Assembly (NCBI GenBank): GCA_964527315.1
Contig: CAZGOQ010000121.1
Coordinates: forward strand, 1 to 6,652
Direction: 5' to 3'
DNA from: HGM13006 sp964527315
GTDB taxonomy: Bacteria > Bacillota > Clostridia > Oscillospirales > Oscillospiraceae
Length of the DNA: 6,652 bases
A program made the translations under genes and the position numbers. This document shows positions 1-6,612 of the stretch, one piece after another (the first letter of the stretch is position 1; each line of letters starts with the position of its first letter). A model generated the notes under the pieces. The model was not told the DNA's origin. It was given only the letters and a program-made list of their open reading frames with translations, and did no database searches.

Positions 1-501
1 GTCAACAACTATGGCCTTGGGACCTCGACCACGGCTGGCATCGCGGCGGCGACCGCCATGATGAGCGGCGTGGTGTTCGGCACGATGTTCGATAAGCTGT
101 CTGGCATCTTGAAGGACATGATCATCCCGTTCGCCTTTCTGGTCATCGCGATCGGCTATTTTGTGTTGTCAATTTACCCTTCTGTGGTCACACTGATCAT
201 CGGGGCGTTTATTTACGGAGCCGCCATGTGTCTGCTCATGCCCCAGTGTGTTTTTCGCATCTCCTCAAAAGTCACCAACAGCTCGTCCACATTTGCTTCC
301 GGCCTGGCTTTGAGCGTGGCTCCGGCGTTGGGCATTTTCTTATCGCCCGGCGTGTTTACAAACCTCACGACAATGCTCGCGGGCGAAAATATCCAATTCC
401 GCTATCTCTTTGTTTCTGCTTCCGCAGTGGTGGTCTGCGTCGCCTATGTCTTGACGATCCTGTGGAGGGATAAAAGGGCGGCCACTGCAATTAACAAGTA
501 A
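1..501 (+). CDS. MFS transporter, C-terminal part (5' end outside window)
   Basis: The frame is open from the first base and ends at TAA 499-501, giving 166 residues of a longer protein; an internal ATG at 58 is not the real start. The sequence shows about five hydrophobic helices (residues roughly 10-28, 41-59, 62-82, 98-117 and 133-155), which fits helices 8-12 of a 12-helix major facilitator. The loop after the first helix has a G-x3-D-K signature (G27, D31, K32), as in the MFS motif repeated between helices 8 and 9. It ends in a short basic cytoplasmic tail (WRDKRAATAINK). It should act in the cytoplasmic membrane as a secondary transporter of a small solute. The substrate cannot be read from this half. 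Only 17 bases separate it from the flavoenzyme downstream, so the two are probably co-transcribed and the transporter may move that enzyme's substrate or product (inference). Confidence 0.85.
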   Translation, partial: VNNYGLGTSTTAGIAAATAMMSGVVFGTMFDKLSGILKDMIIPFAFLVIAIGYFVLSIYPSVVTLIIGAFIYGAAMCLLMPQCVFRISSKVTNSSSTFASGLALSVAPALGIFLSPGVFTNLTTMLAGENIQFRYLFVSASAVVVCVAYVLTILWRDKRAATAINK

Positions 502-505
502 CGAC

Positions 506-511
506 AGGAGG
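506..511 (+). promoter_or_regulatory. Shine-Dalgarno site of the flavoenzyme gene
   Basis: AGGAGG lies 7 bases before ATG 519 in the 17-base gap after the transporter stop. It fixes the start of the flavoenzyme and supports translation from a shared transcript. Confidence 0.8.
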
Positions 512-518
512 ATAACCC

Positions 519-2420
519 ATGAACGTACAAGCTAAATTATTCCAACCCATCCAAATCGGCCCCATCACGGCGAAAAACCGCATCGAAGCCGCGCCTGCCT
601 CTCCTTTTCTGGCCGGACACGACGGCTCTTTCTCAATTGAGATGCGGGAATATGTCCGAAATCTTGCCAGGTCCGGCGCGGGCATCGTCTGCACAGGCGT
701 GACGGACTGTGAGCCGATAGAGCCCGGGATCGGAGGCCGTACCGTAAGGGCGAACGACCTGGCGTATCTGCCCGATTTGAATGAATACTGCGAGCTGATC
801 CACACCTATGGCGCAAAGGCGTGCCTTGAACTGGTGCACAGCCGGTACATGATGACGCCACCGGAGACCGTTGCAAACCTTCCCCGCGAGGAGGTAAAAA
901 AGATCATCAGAGGTTTTGCCGAGACGGCCTCTCTGGGCGTCCGCGCCGGATTTGACATTATCATGGTCCACGGCGGGCACGGCAATGTGCCGTCCATGTT
1001 TTTCTCCGCCAAGCATAATCACCGCACGGATGAATATGGCGGTAGCTTTGAAAACCGATGCCGCTTTGCCGATGAACTGCTGGACGCGATCCGCACAAGC
1101 ACACAGGGAAAGGTGGCTATCGAATACCGCCTGAGCGCGGAGGAGATGCTTCCCGGCTGGACGACCTTTGAGGAAACGCTGGAATTTGCAAAGCATATTC
1201 AGGATAAGATCGACCTGCTGCATGTGTCCAGAGGCCTTCTGGAGGCTGAGGAACTACTGCCCATATTGAATACTCCGGGATATTTCCCCCGGGCCCATAA
1301 CCTGCCCTATGCCAAACGTCTGAAGGAAGCGGTGCATGTCCCTGTCACCGTGGTTGGCGGCTTTGACCTGTCCCTGGCGGAGAAGGCGGTGGAATCCGGC
1401 GATGTGGATATGGTCAGCATGATCCGAACTATTTATGCCGACCCCGAGTGCGTTGAAAAGGCCCGTCACGGCAGAGATGACGAGATCCGGCCCTGTGTCC
1501 GGTGCAACACCTGCATCAATCGCACGCACAACCTGTTTGTGGAGGCACGGTGCGCCGTAAACCCCCTTTTGGGCCGCGAGACATATTGCGATCCGGACCG
1601 GCCCGCTCCCGTGCCCAAACGTGTTGCCGTCATCGGTGCCGGTCCCGCTGGGCTGGAGGCTGCGCGAACAGCTGCGCGGCGTGGCCATCAGGTGACGGTT
1701 TTTGAAAAAAGCGACCGGCTCGGAGGCCTGCTTCGCTACGCCTCGGCACCTGATCTTAAATTTGATCTGCGCCGCTATATGGAGTGGTCGATCCGGGACG
1801 TTCAAAAGCGTGAGAACATCGATATCCGCCTGAACGAGGAGATAACGCCTCAGCGGTTGAAGGACATGGGATTTGACGCGGCTGTGGTCGCCATCGGCGC
1901 CAAACCGATCATCCCGGCTTTTACCAAAGCCGGCGGCAGCAAGGTGTCCTGGGTACGTGATGTGCTCGGCGGTCAAAAGGAGGTCGGAAACGACGTTGTC
2001 ATCGTCGGTGCCGGCCTGACCGGATTGGAGGCCGCCCTGGATCTGGCCAACAAGGGCAAAAAGGTCAAGGTCATCGATATGATCAAGCGCGAGGACGTGG
2101 GCAAGGAGGGTGTTGCGATCAGCATGACCGGCCTGATGCAGCTGATCGACAGGGCCGGCGTTGAGATCGAATGCAGCGTCAAGCTGGTGGGATTCGACGA
2201 TGACGGCGCTATCATTGAAGATACGGAAGGGGGGCACCGCACGATAAAATGCTCGGACGTCGTTCTCTCCCTCGGACTGCGGCCGGATGAAGCGCTGGTA
2301 CAAAGCTATGAGGACGCCGCGCCGGAGTGCTATTATGCTGGCGACTGTGTCGCGGCCGGAGGCACCGGCACGGTCTACAGCGCGGTGCACAGCGGATTTG
2401 ATGCTGCAATAATGCTTTGA
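519..2420 (+). CDS. FMN/4Fe-4S/FAD ene-reductase (old yellow enzyme / 2,4-dienoyl-CoA reductase / trimethylamine dehydrogenase family)
   Basis: A 633-residue flavoenzyme of the family that includes 2-enoate reductase, 2,4-dienoyl-CoA reductase, BaiCD/BaiH-type steroid reductases and trimethylamine dehydrogenase. Members pass electrons from NAD(P)H through FAD and a 4Fe-4S cluster to FMN, usually to reduce an activated C=C bond in the cytoplasm. Residues about 1-320 form the FMN TIM barrel, with an HGGHGN substrate motif (H151, H154) followed by the DEYGGSFENR signature (171-180). Cysteines 326, 329, 332 and 345 (C-x2-C-x2-C-x12-C) match the trimethylamine dehydrogenase cluster spacing. GAGPAG (373-378) is the FAD Rossmann motif and GAGLTG (497-502) the second dinucleotide motif; AGDC near 607-610 is the usual C-terminal flavin contact. 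Asn156 sits where the family usually has the proton-donor Tyr. The 3' end may be shortened (see 2421-2486). Family is clear; substrate is unknown. Confidence 0.93.
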   Translation: MNVQAKLFQPIQIGPITAKNRIEAAPASPFLAGHDGSFSIEMREYVRNLARSGAGIVCTGVTDCEPIEPGIGGRTVRANDLAYLPDLNEYCELIHTYGAKACLELVHSRYMMTPPETVANLPREEVKKIIRGFAETASLGVRAGFDIIMVHGGHGNVPSMFFSAKHNHRTDEYGGSFENRCRFADELLDAIRTSTQGKVAIEYRLSAEEMLPGWTTFEETLEFAKHIQDKIDLLHVSRGLLEAEELLPILNTPGYFPRAHNLPYAKRLKEAVHVPVTVVGGFDLSLAEKAVESGDVDMVSMIRTIYADPECVEKARHGRDDEIRPCVRCNTCINRTHNLFVEARCAVNPLLGRETYCDPDRPAPVPKRVAVIGAGPAGLEAARTAARRGHQVTVFEKSDRLGGLLRYASAPDLKFDLRRYMEWSIRDVQKRENIDIRLNEEITPQRLKDMGFDAAVVAIGAKPIIPAFTKAGGSKVSWVRDVLGGQKEVGNDVVIVGAGLTGLEAALDLANKGKKVKVIDMIKREDVGKEGVAISMTGLMQLIDRAGVEIECSVKLVGFDDDGAIIEDTEGGHRTIKCSDVVLSLGLRPDEALVQSYEDAAPECYYAGDCVAAGGTGTVYSAVHSGFDAAIML

Positions 2421-2486
2421 GGATAGGGTGCCTTTCATCAAAAGAAATATGCCAAGGAACGGGCAGCGCTGGAAAAGCAGGGATAA
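2421..2486 (+). other. Coding-like tail behind the flavoenzyme stop
   Basis: Directly after TGA 2418-2420 the same frame holds GGA and then TAG 2424-2426. It then reads uninterrupted as GAFHQKKYAKERAALEKQG to TAA 2484-2486. This is a plausible charged C-terminal helix and fits coding sequence better than a spacer. Reading 2408-2428 in the next frame (NNALRIG) would bypass both stops and could rejoin this tail if one base were lost near 2407 and one gained near 2429. It could be the relic of a longer flavoenzyme C-terminus or chance. There is no start codon or ribosome site of its own. Confidence 0.35.
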
Positions 2487-2500
2487 ATCGTAACACGGGC

Positions 2501-2510
2501 AAGGAGGTGA
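2501..2510 (+). promoter_or_regulatory. Full-length Shine-Dalgarno site
   Basis: AAGGAGGTGA matches the 16S rRNA 3' end over all ten bases and ends 3 bases before ATG 2514. It decides the start of the dehydrogenase and implies strong initiation, notable because that gene is frameshifted. Confidence 0.8.
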
Positions 2511-2513
2511 CCG

Positions 2514-3587
2514 ATGAGGATCACTGCTGCGATTACAAAAGAAAAAAATAAGCCTTATGAGATGACAGAAGTGGAGCTTAAGGAACCGCAGGCAGATGAG
2601 ATTTTAGTGAAGATCAAGGCAGTGGGCGTATGCCATACAGATGAAGCAGGAAGAAGCGGCGTATTGCCGTTTCGGTTTCCAGCGGTTCTAGGCCATGAAG
2701 GCGCCGGAATTGTTGAAAAAGTGGGAAGCTGTGTGACGGAGTTTCAGGTGGGAGATGCTGTCTGCCTTACATATGCCAGCTGTGGTACCTGCGGTCCCTG
2801 CATGAACGGCAGGCCTTATGCCTGTGAAAGAATGAATGAAATCAATCTCTTCGGCGTTTATGCAGATGGCCAAAATCGCCTGTCTTGGAACGGACGGAAG
2901 GTCAGCTCTTTCTTCTCCCAGTCCTCTTTTGCCGGATATGCACTGGTGAATCAAGGAAGCGCGGTTCGAATCCCGCCGGAAGTCGACTTTACAGTGGCGG
3001 TGCCGTTTGGATGTGGTATACAGACAGGAGCCGGAATTGTGTTGAATTCCTTAAAACCGGCGTTTGGCTCGTCTTTGGTGGTGGGAGGCTGCGAAACGGT
3101 TGGATTGAGTGCTATTATGGCGGCAAAGCTCTGCGGCTGTTCAAAAATTATCGCGGTGGGCGGAAATCCGGACAGCGTAAAACTGGCTTTAGAGTTGGGC
3201 GCGACAGATATCATTAACCGAAAAGAGGTGGAAGATCTGACTGGGGCGATCCGTGCTTTCACTGAATATGGTGTAGATTATGCAGTTGGCACTTCGGGAA
3301 ATGAGAGAATGATCACATCCCTGTTGAACAGCCTAACTTTCACTGGTTCCATTGCTGTCGCAGGCGGTGGTTTTCAGTTGACCATTGGATCTTTTGACCT
3401 ATGCGCAAGAACGATCAAAGGTGTGAGTGAGGGAGATTCTAATCCAAAAATATTTATTCCCCAACTAATAGAGGCGTATCAACAGGGGATTTTCCGGTGG
3501 ACCGTCTCATTAAGTGCTATCCGTTTGAACAGATTAATGAAGCCTCACGGGACTCCGCCCGTGGAAAATGCGTCAAAGCATTATTGA
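2514..3587 (+). CDS. Zinc-dependent aryl-alcohol-type dehydrogenase, frameshifted near its 3' end
   Basis: A medium-chain dehydrogenase/reductase resembling NAD(P)-dependent aryl-alcohol (benzyl alcohol) dehydrogenases, which interconvert alcohols and aldehydes in the cytoplasm. Catalytic zinc ligands are visible: C40 (GVCHTD), H61-E62 (GHEGAG) and C167 (PFGCGIQTGAG). The structural zinc site has C90, C93, C96 and C104 (C-x2-C-x2-C-x7-C). The open frame gives 357 residues, but the last 30 (from about residue 328) do not look like the family. One base missing around 3485-3494 has shifted the frame; the expected end (PVDRLIKCYPFEQINEA...) lies in the next frame to 3616 and would give 367 residues. 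The Rossmann motif is also odd: it reads GGCETVG, with E194 where GxGxxG needs its second Gly, and G216 replaces the usual Asp at the end of the next strand. Its ribosome site is perfect and it sits directly before the transketolase pair. As read, it is probably inactive; a sequencing error could explain the frameshift but would not by itself explain E194. Confidence 0.88.
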   Translation: MRITAAITKEKNKPYEMTEVELKEPQADEILVKIKAVGVCHTDEAGRSGVLPFRFPAVLGHEGAGIVEKVGSCVTEFQVGDAVCLTYASCGTCGPCMNGRPYACERMNEINLFGVYADGQNRLSWNGRKVSSFFSQSSFAGYALVNQGSAVRIPPEVDFTVAVPFGCGIQTGAGIVLNSLKPAFGSSLVVGGCETVGLSAIMAAKLCGCSKIIAVGGNPDSVKLALELGATDIINRKEVEDLTGAIRAFTEYGVDYAVGTSGNERMITSLLNSLTFTGSIAVAGGGFQLTIGSFDLCARTIKGVSEGDSNPKIFIPQLIEAYQQGIFRWTVSLSAIRLNRLMKPHGTPPVENASKHY

Positions 3588-3616
3588 AAATAACAGGAGA
3601 GAACATCTATGGTTAA
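3488..3616 (+). pseudogene. Displaced C-terminal segment of the 2514 dehydrogenase (-1 frame)
   Basis: Read from 3488 in the frame ending at TAA 3614-3616, this stretch encodes DFPVDRLIKCYPFEQINEA, then RDSARGKCVKALLKI and a short tail. This is the typical end of aryl-alcohol dehydrogenases (family pattern G-x-F-P-x-D-x-L-I-K-x-Y-x-F). It joins the upstream frame if one base is restored in the GGGG run (3485-3488) or the TTTT run (3490-3493). The restored gene would overlap the transketolase start at 3609 by 8 bases, as expected for coupled translation, which supports this as the ancestral reading. Confidence 0.85.
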
Positions 3617-4478
3617 TTCGCAGGAAATCTATCGCTTAAAAGAATTGGCATATGAAATGCGCACGAAGCTGCTGCGTTTTTGCGGCTCTTATGATGGAGC
3701 TGTACACATTGGCGGCGATCTGTCGATGACAGAGGCTTTGATCGCACTGTGGCATCATGCAATTAAATGTGATCCGGAAAACCTGTCATGGCCGGAGAGA
3801 GACCGCTTTATCATGTCCAAAGGCCACGGTGCGCTGGCTATGTATATGGCAATGTCTCTGAGAGGATTTTTTGATTACGATGAGATCATTTCCACCTACG
3901 GACAGTTGGACTCCAAATATGGCATGCATCCCTGCCGCGTACAACTGCCGGCCCTGGAGTGTTCATCCGGTTCTCTGGGCCAGGGGCTTGCAATGGCCAA
4001 CGGGCTCGCCCTGCACGCCAAGAGGAAGGGTGAAAAGTACCGGGTATACTGCCTCATGGGCGACGGCGAGACAGGGGAAGGCTCTGTATGGGAAGCGGCT
4101 ATGCTGAGCAGTTCTTATAAACTGGGTAATATAGTCGGGATCGTGGACCGGAATTGCCAAACTATGACTTTCTATACAGAGGATAAATACATAACCATGG
4201 TCCCGTATGGAGATAAATGGAGGGCATTTGGCTGGAATGTGATCGAGGTGGACGGCAATGATATGGAGGCGGTCGTGAATGCTCTGGATTCTCTTCCCGA
4301 TTCGACCGGCGATGTGCCGACCATGATCGTATGCAATACAGTAAAAGGAAAGGGCGTATCCTTTATGGAGAGGGCCCTTGGATGGCATTCGGGCTGTCTT
4401 GGAACAGAAGATATGGAAAAAGCGCTCTCTGAAGTGAAAGCTGCATGGGAAGCAGAAAAGGAGAAGATGACACGATGA
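3609..4478 (+). CDS. Transketolase, N-terminal (thiamine diphosphate-binding) subunit
   Basis: A 289-residue PP-domain half of a split transketolase. With the next gene product it should form a cytoplasmic heteromer moving two-carbon ketol units between a ketose donor and an aldose acceptor, using ThDP and a divalent metal. Visible family motifs are H33 in HIGGDLSMTEAL, K71-G72-H73 (SKGHG), H107 (MHP), GSLGQGLAMANG (121-132), the ThDP/metal motif G151-D152-G153 ending at D180-R181-N182, and TVKGKGVSFME with H260 at the end. The length fits the usual 270-290 residues. AGGAGA at 3595-3600 lies 8 bases before ATG 3609. The stop overlaps the next start as ATGA (4475-4478), so the subunits are translationally coupled. 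The family is certain. Whether it serves the pentose phosphate pathway or a dedicated catabolic route is not; its neighbours favour the latter. Confidence 0.95.
   Translation: MVNSQEIYRLKELAYEMRTKLLRFCGSYDGAVHIGGDLSMTEALIALWHHAIKCDPENLSWPERDRFIMSKGHGALAMYMAMSLRGFFDYDEIISTYGQLDSKYGMHPCRVQLPALECSSGSLGQGLAMANGLALHAKRKGEKYRVYCLMGDGETGEGSVWEAAMLSSSYKLGNIVGIVDRNCQTMTFYTEDKYITMVPYGDKWRAFGWNVIEVDGNDMEAVVNALDSLPDSTGDVPTMIVCNTVKGKGVSFMERALGWHSGCLGTEDMEKALSEVKAAWEAEKEKMTR
4459..4463 (+). promoter_or_regulatory. Shine-Dalgarno site deciding the transketolase C-subunit start
   Basis: AGGAG lies inside the 3' end of the N-subunit gene, 11 bases before ATG 4475. An in-frame ATG at 4445 exists but lies upstream of this site and would add ten unfamily-like residues. 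The ATGA overlap at 4475 is the usual arrangement for split transketolases, so 4475 is preferred. Confidence 0.6.
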
Positions 4479-5434
4479 AGGTTTCTTTCAATTTTGATGC
4501 GATCTTTGCCTCAGGGCGCGACAATACCGGACGGAAGCTTGAGGAACTGGCTTCCCGTTTTGACAATGTATGGGTGCTGACGGCAGATACAGGCGGTTTT
4601 CTTGGACAGTTCAAGAAAGATTACGCAGACCGTTTTGTGGATGTGGGGATTGCAGAGCAGAATGTGATGGGAACAGCAGCGGGTCTGGCCCTTGCGGGTA
4701 ATGTCTGCTTTGTGACCGGTATGATCCCCTTTATGACCATGCGGGCATGCGAGCAGGTGCGTACAGCCATCTGCTACCAGAACCTGCCGGTTCGCTTGAT
4801 CGGAACAGGCGGCGGCCTGACCTCCGGCGGCGGTTCTACCCACAACGCCATGGAAGATGTGGCGATCATGCGCTCTTTGGTCAATATGTCTGTTATATCC
4901 GTGGCGGATCCCAATATGATCCCGGAGTTGCTGGAAGACTCCATGACATATCCGGGACCCATGTACATTCGCTTGGCACAGGGGAAGAAGGATCGGGTAA
5001 TTTATGAACCTGGCACGGCTAAATATGAGATCGGAAAAGGGTTGGTGGTGCGCGAAGGCGCAGACCTGACTATCTTTGCCCATGGGGAAATGGTCGGCGA
5101 AGCTATGGACGCCACCGTGGAGCTGGAAAAAGCCGGAATCGAAGTAACGGTGGTAGACATGTATTCCATCAAACCGTTAGATGAGGAACTGGTTATCAAA
5201 TGCACCAAAGAAACCGGAAAGGTGATCGTTTTAGAGGATCACCTGATGATCGGCGGTCTTGCTTCTGCCATTGCAGACGTCTATGCGGACAAGCAGGTGA
5301 TGCCTGAAAAATTCCGGCGAATGGGGATCCCGCAGGTTTATGCAGGCTTTGGTTCCGGTGCGGAACTGCAGCACAAATATGGCTATGACGCAGAGGCTGT
5401 GGTAGCGGCTGCGAAGGAAATGGTGGCCAAATAA
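4475..5434 (+). CDS. Transketolase, C-terminal (pyrimidine-binding) subunit
   Basis: A 319-residue Pyr-domain plus C-terminal-domain half of the split transketolase. E61 in DVGIAEQN (56-63) is the conserved Glu that activates the ThDP pyrimidine ring across the subunit interface. GGGSTHNAMEDVAIMR (118-133) carries the His (H123) found in the substrate channel of transketolases and DXS. YIRLAQGK corresponds to the Arg-containing donor-binding strand. The C-terminal domain follows from about residue 190, with VVDMYSIKPLD and LEDHLMIGG. The loop after the first strand reads TADTGGF (36-42), where ordinary transketolases have a Ser-rich phosphate-contacting loop. This may mean an unusual donor. 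The gene starts inside the N-subunit stop codon (ATGA), so equal production is likely. Dehydrogenase genes on both sides point to a peripheral sugar or polyol route. Confidence 0.94.
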   Translation: MKVSFNFDAIFASGRDNTGRKLEELASRFDNVWVLTADTGGFLGQFKKDYADRFVDVGIAEQNVMGTAAGLALAGNVCFVTGMIPFMTMRACEQVRTAICYQNLPVRLIGTGGGLTSGGGSTHNAMEDVAIMRSLVNMSVISVADPNMIPELLEDSMTYPGPMYIRLAQGKKDRVIYEPGTAKYEIGKGLVVREGADLTIFAHGEMVGEAMDATVELEKAGIEVTVVDMYSIKPLDEELVIKCTKETGKVIVLEDHLMIGGLASAIADVYADKQVMPEKFRRMGIPQVYAGFGSGAELQHKYGYDAEAVVAAAKEMVAK

Positions 5435-5539
5435 AAAGCGGAAAAGCCCGGCGTACAGCTGCGGGGAAAATAAGATACGGGAGTAAAAAAGAAATCTGTG
5501 AGAGGTTGTCTCATAAAATAAAAACAGTGGAGGTAAAAA
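5435..5539 (+). other. 105-base intergenic gap with a small hairpin
   Basis: This gap has no open frame with a ribosome site and no convincing -35/-10 pair. It holds an inverted repeat at 5497-5515 (TGTGAGA / TCTCATA around GGTTG, one G-T pair) followed by A-rich sequence rather than a T-run, so it is not a standard forward terminator. The gene after it keeps the same strand and may be read from the same transcript. GGAGGT at 5529-5534, 5 bases before ATG 5540, is the ribosome site of the next gene. Confidence 0.5.
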
Positions 5540-6568
5540 ATGAAAGCGATTGCTTATACGATGCCCGGTATTTCTCTGATCGATATTCCAGAACCGCAGA
5601 TCGAGCGGGAAGGACAGGTGAAGGTGAAGATTCATTATGCGTCCATTTGCGGTTCAGACATACATACCGTGAAAGGTGAGGCAGATGGACATTTTCAGGA
5701 CCTGGGATATGGGCCCGGAGATCCAATCGTGATCGGCCACGAAGCTTCCGGCGTGATTACAGAGGTTGCTCTCGGAGCCAATGATAAAGGCTTTAAGGTG
5801 GGCGACAAAGTAACCTTCTATTACAACAAGCATTGCGGAAGTTGTTATTTTTGCAGAAATGGGCAGGAGCAGTTCTGTCTGAACATGAAGACTTCAGATT
5901 CAGCCATGTCGGAATACCTGGTGCTGGACCAGCAGCAGGTATATAAGCTGGATGACGATACAGATCTTGCAAGGGCCTGCATTATTGAGCCTATTAGTGT
6001 CTGCCTGCATGGAATCGATTTGGCGGGGATCCGACCCGGAGATAAAGTGGCGATTTCCGGCGGCGGTAGCATAGGTCTTTTGATGCTGCAGATGGCCCGA
6101 CTGTCCGGCGCTTCCAAACTGACCATAATCGAGCCAATTGAAGCAAAAAGAGATCTGGCGAAAAAGCTGGGCGCGGAGTATACCATTGATCCAATGTCCG
6201 AGGACACCATTGCCCGCGCGGCAGAGATCACAGAGGATCTGGGCTATGACGTCGTGATCGAAACCTCCAGCTCCCGCCACGCAGTGCCTCCGGCTTATAA
6301 GATCGCATCCCGTGGTGGGACTGTGGAGTTTTTTGCGATCTACGGGGATTACAAGTTTGAATTGGACCTTCTGGATATGTGGGAGAGAGAGCTGCGGCTC
6401 CAGACCGTATTCCAGTCTCCGTACATGTTCCCGCGCGCAATCGCTCTATTCCCGAAGATAAACCTGGATGACTATGTAAAAGCCATTTTTGCCCCTGAAC
6501 AGTATGAGGAAGCGTTTGACACCGTGATGGCGGGCAAAGCTGTAAAGGTTATGTTTAAATTCGCATAA
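5540..6568 (+). CDS. Zinc-dependent medium-chain dehydrogenase (sorbitol / threonine / butanediol dehydrogenase type)
   Basis: A 342-residue cytoplasmic NAD(P)-dependent alcohol or polyol dehydrogenase of normal family length. Catalytic zinc residues are C37 (ICGSD), H67-E68 (GHEASG) and E150-P151; the Glu-Pro pair is typical of the sorbitol/threonine dehydrogenase branch rather than aryl-alcohol enzymes. The structural zinc cysteines C99, C102, C105 and C113 are all present. The Rossmann motif G174-x-G176-x2-G179 is intact, and E198 at the end of the next strand suggests NAD rather than NADP. The C-terminus (YEEAFDTVMAGKAVKVMFKF) is complete, unlike the other dehydrogenase in this window. 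It likely interconverts a secondary alcohol of a polyol or amino alcohol and a ketone. Being beside a transketolase, which needs a ketose donor, fits a polyol-to-ketose step, but that is inference. The start is set by GGAGGT 5 bases upstream. Confidence 0.93.
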   Translation: MKAIAYTMPGISLIDIPEPQIEREGQVKVKIHYASICGSDIHTVKGEADGHFQDLGYGPGDPIVIGHEASGVITEVALGANDKGFKVGDKVTFYYNKHCGSCYFCRNGQEQFCLNMKTSDSAMSEYLVLDQQQVYKLDDDTDLARACIIEPISVCLHGIDLAGIRPGDKVAISGGGSIGLLMLQMARLSGASKLTIIEPIEAKRDLAKKLGAEYTIDPMSEDTIARAAEITEDLGYDVVIETSSSRHAVPPAYKIASRGGTVEFFAIYGDYKFELDLLDMWERELRLQTVFQSPYMFPRAIALFPKINLDDYVKAIFAPEQYEEAFDTVMAGKAVKVMFKFA

Positions 6569-6595
6569 AAGCTATCGCATTTGAGAAGCTTTTTT
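6567..6595 (+). terminator. Possible rho-independent terminator
   Basis: AAAAGCT (6567-6573) pairs with AGCTTTT (6587-6593) around a 13-base loop, and the T-run continues to 6595. It starts within the stop codon of the last dehydrogenase. The stem is AT-rich and the loop long, so strength is doubtful. The mirrored A/T runs could let it work in both directions. Confidence 0.45.
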
Positions 6596-6612
6596 AGGGT
6601 GGCGTCGTCCGT

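Noticed and set aside
58..60. ATG 58 as the true start of the transporter
   Set aside because: The frame is open to the window edge, the upstream residues form part of a membrane helix, and there is no ribosome site before this ATG.
1254..2441. A 395-codon open frame on the minus strand opposite the flavoenzyme
   Set aside because: It is antisense to a GC-rich gene with complete FAD, NAD and iron-sulfur motifs. Its translation shows no recognisable domain, and long antisense frames are expected in such sequence.
3486..3497. Programmed -1 ribosomal frameshift in the dehydrogenase
   Set aside because: There is no canonical X-XXY-YYZ slippery heptamer in frame. Slipping on TTC to TTT is possible for one tRNA but not for its neighbour. 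A lost base in a homopolymer is simpler.
4445..4474. Upstream in-frame ATG as the start of the transketolase C-subunit
   Set aside because: It would overlap the previous gene by 34 bases, lies before the AGGAG site, and adds MGSRKGEDDT, which does not look like the family. ATG 4475 gives the standard ATGA coupling.
5435..5539. Internal promoter for the last dehydrogenase
   Set aside because: TTGTCT at 5507 has no -10 at suitable spacing, and TAAGAT at 5471 has no -35 partner, so no promoter can be supported.
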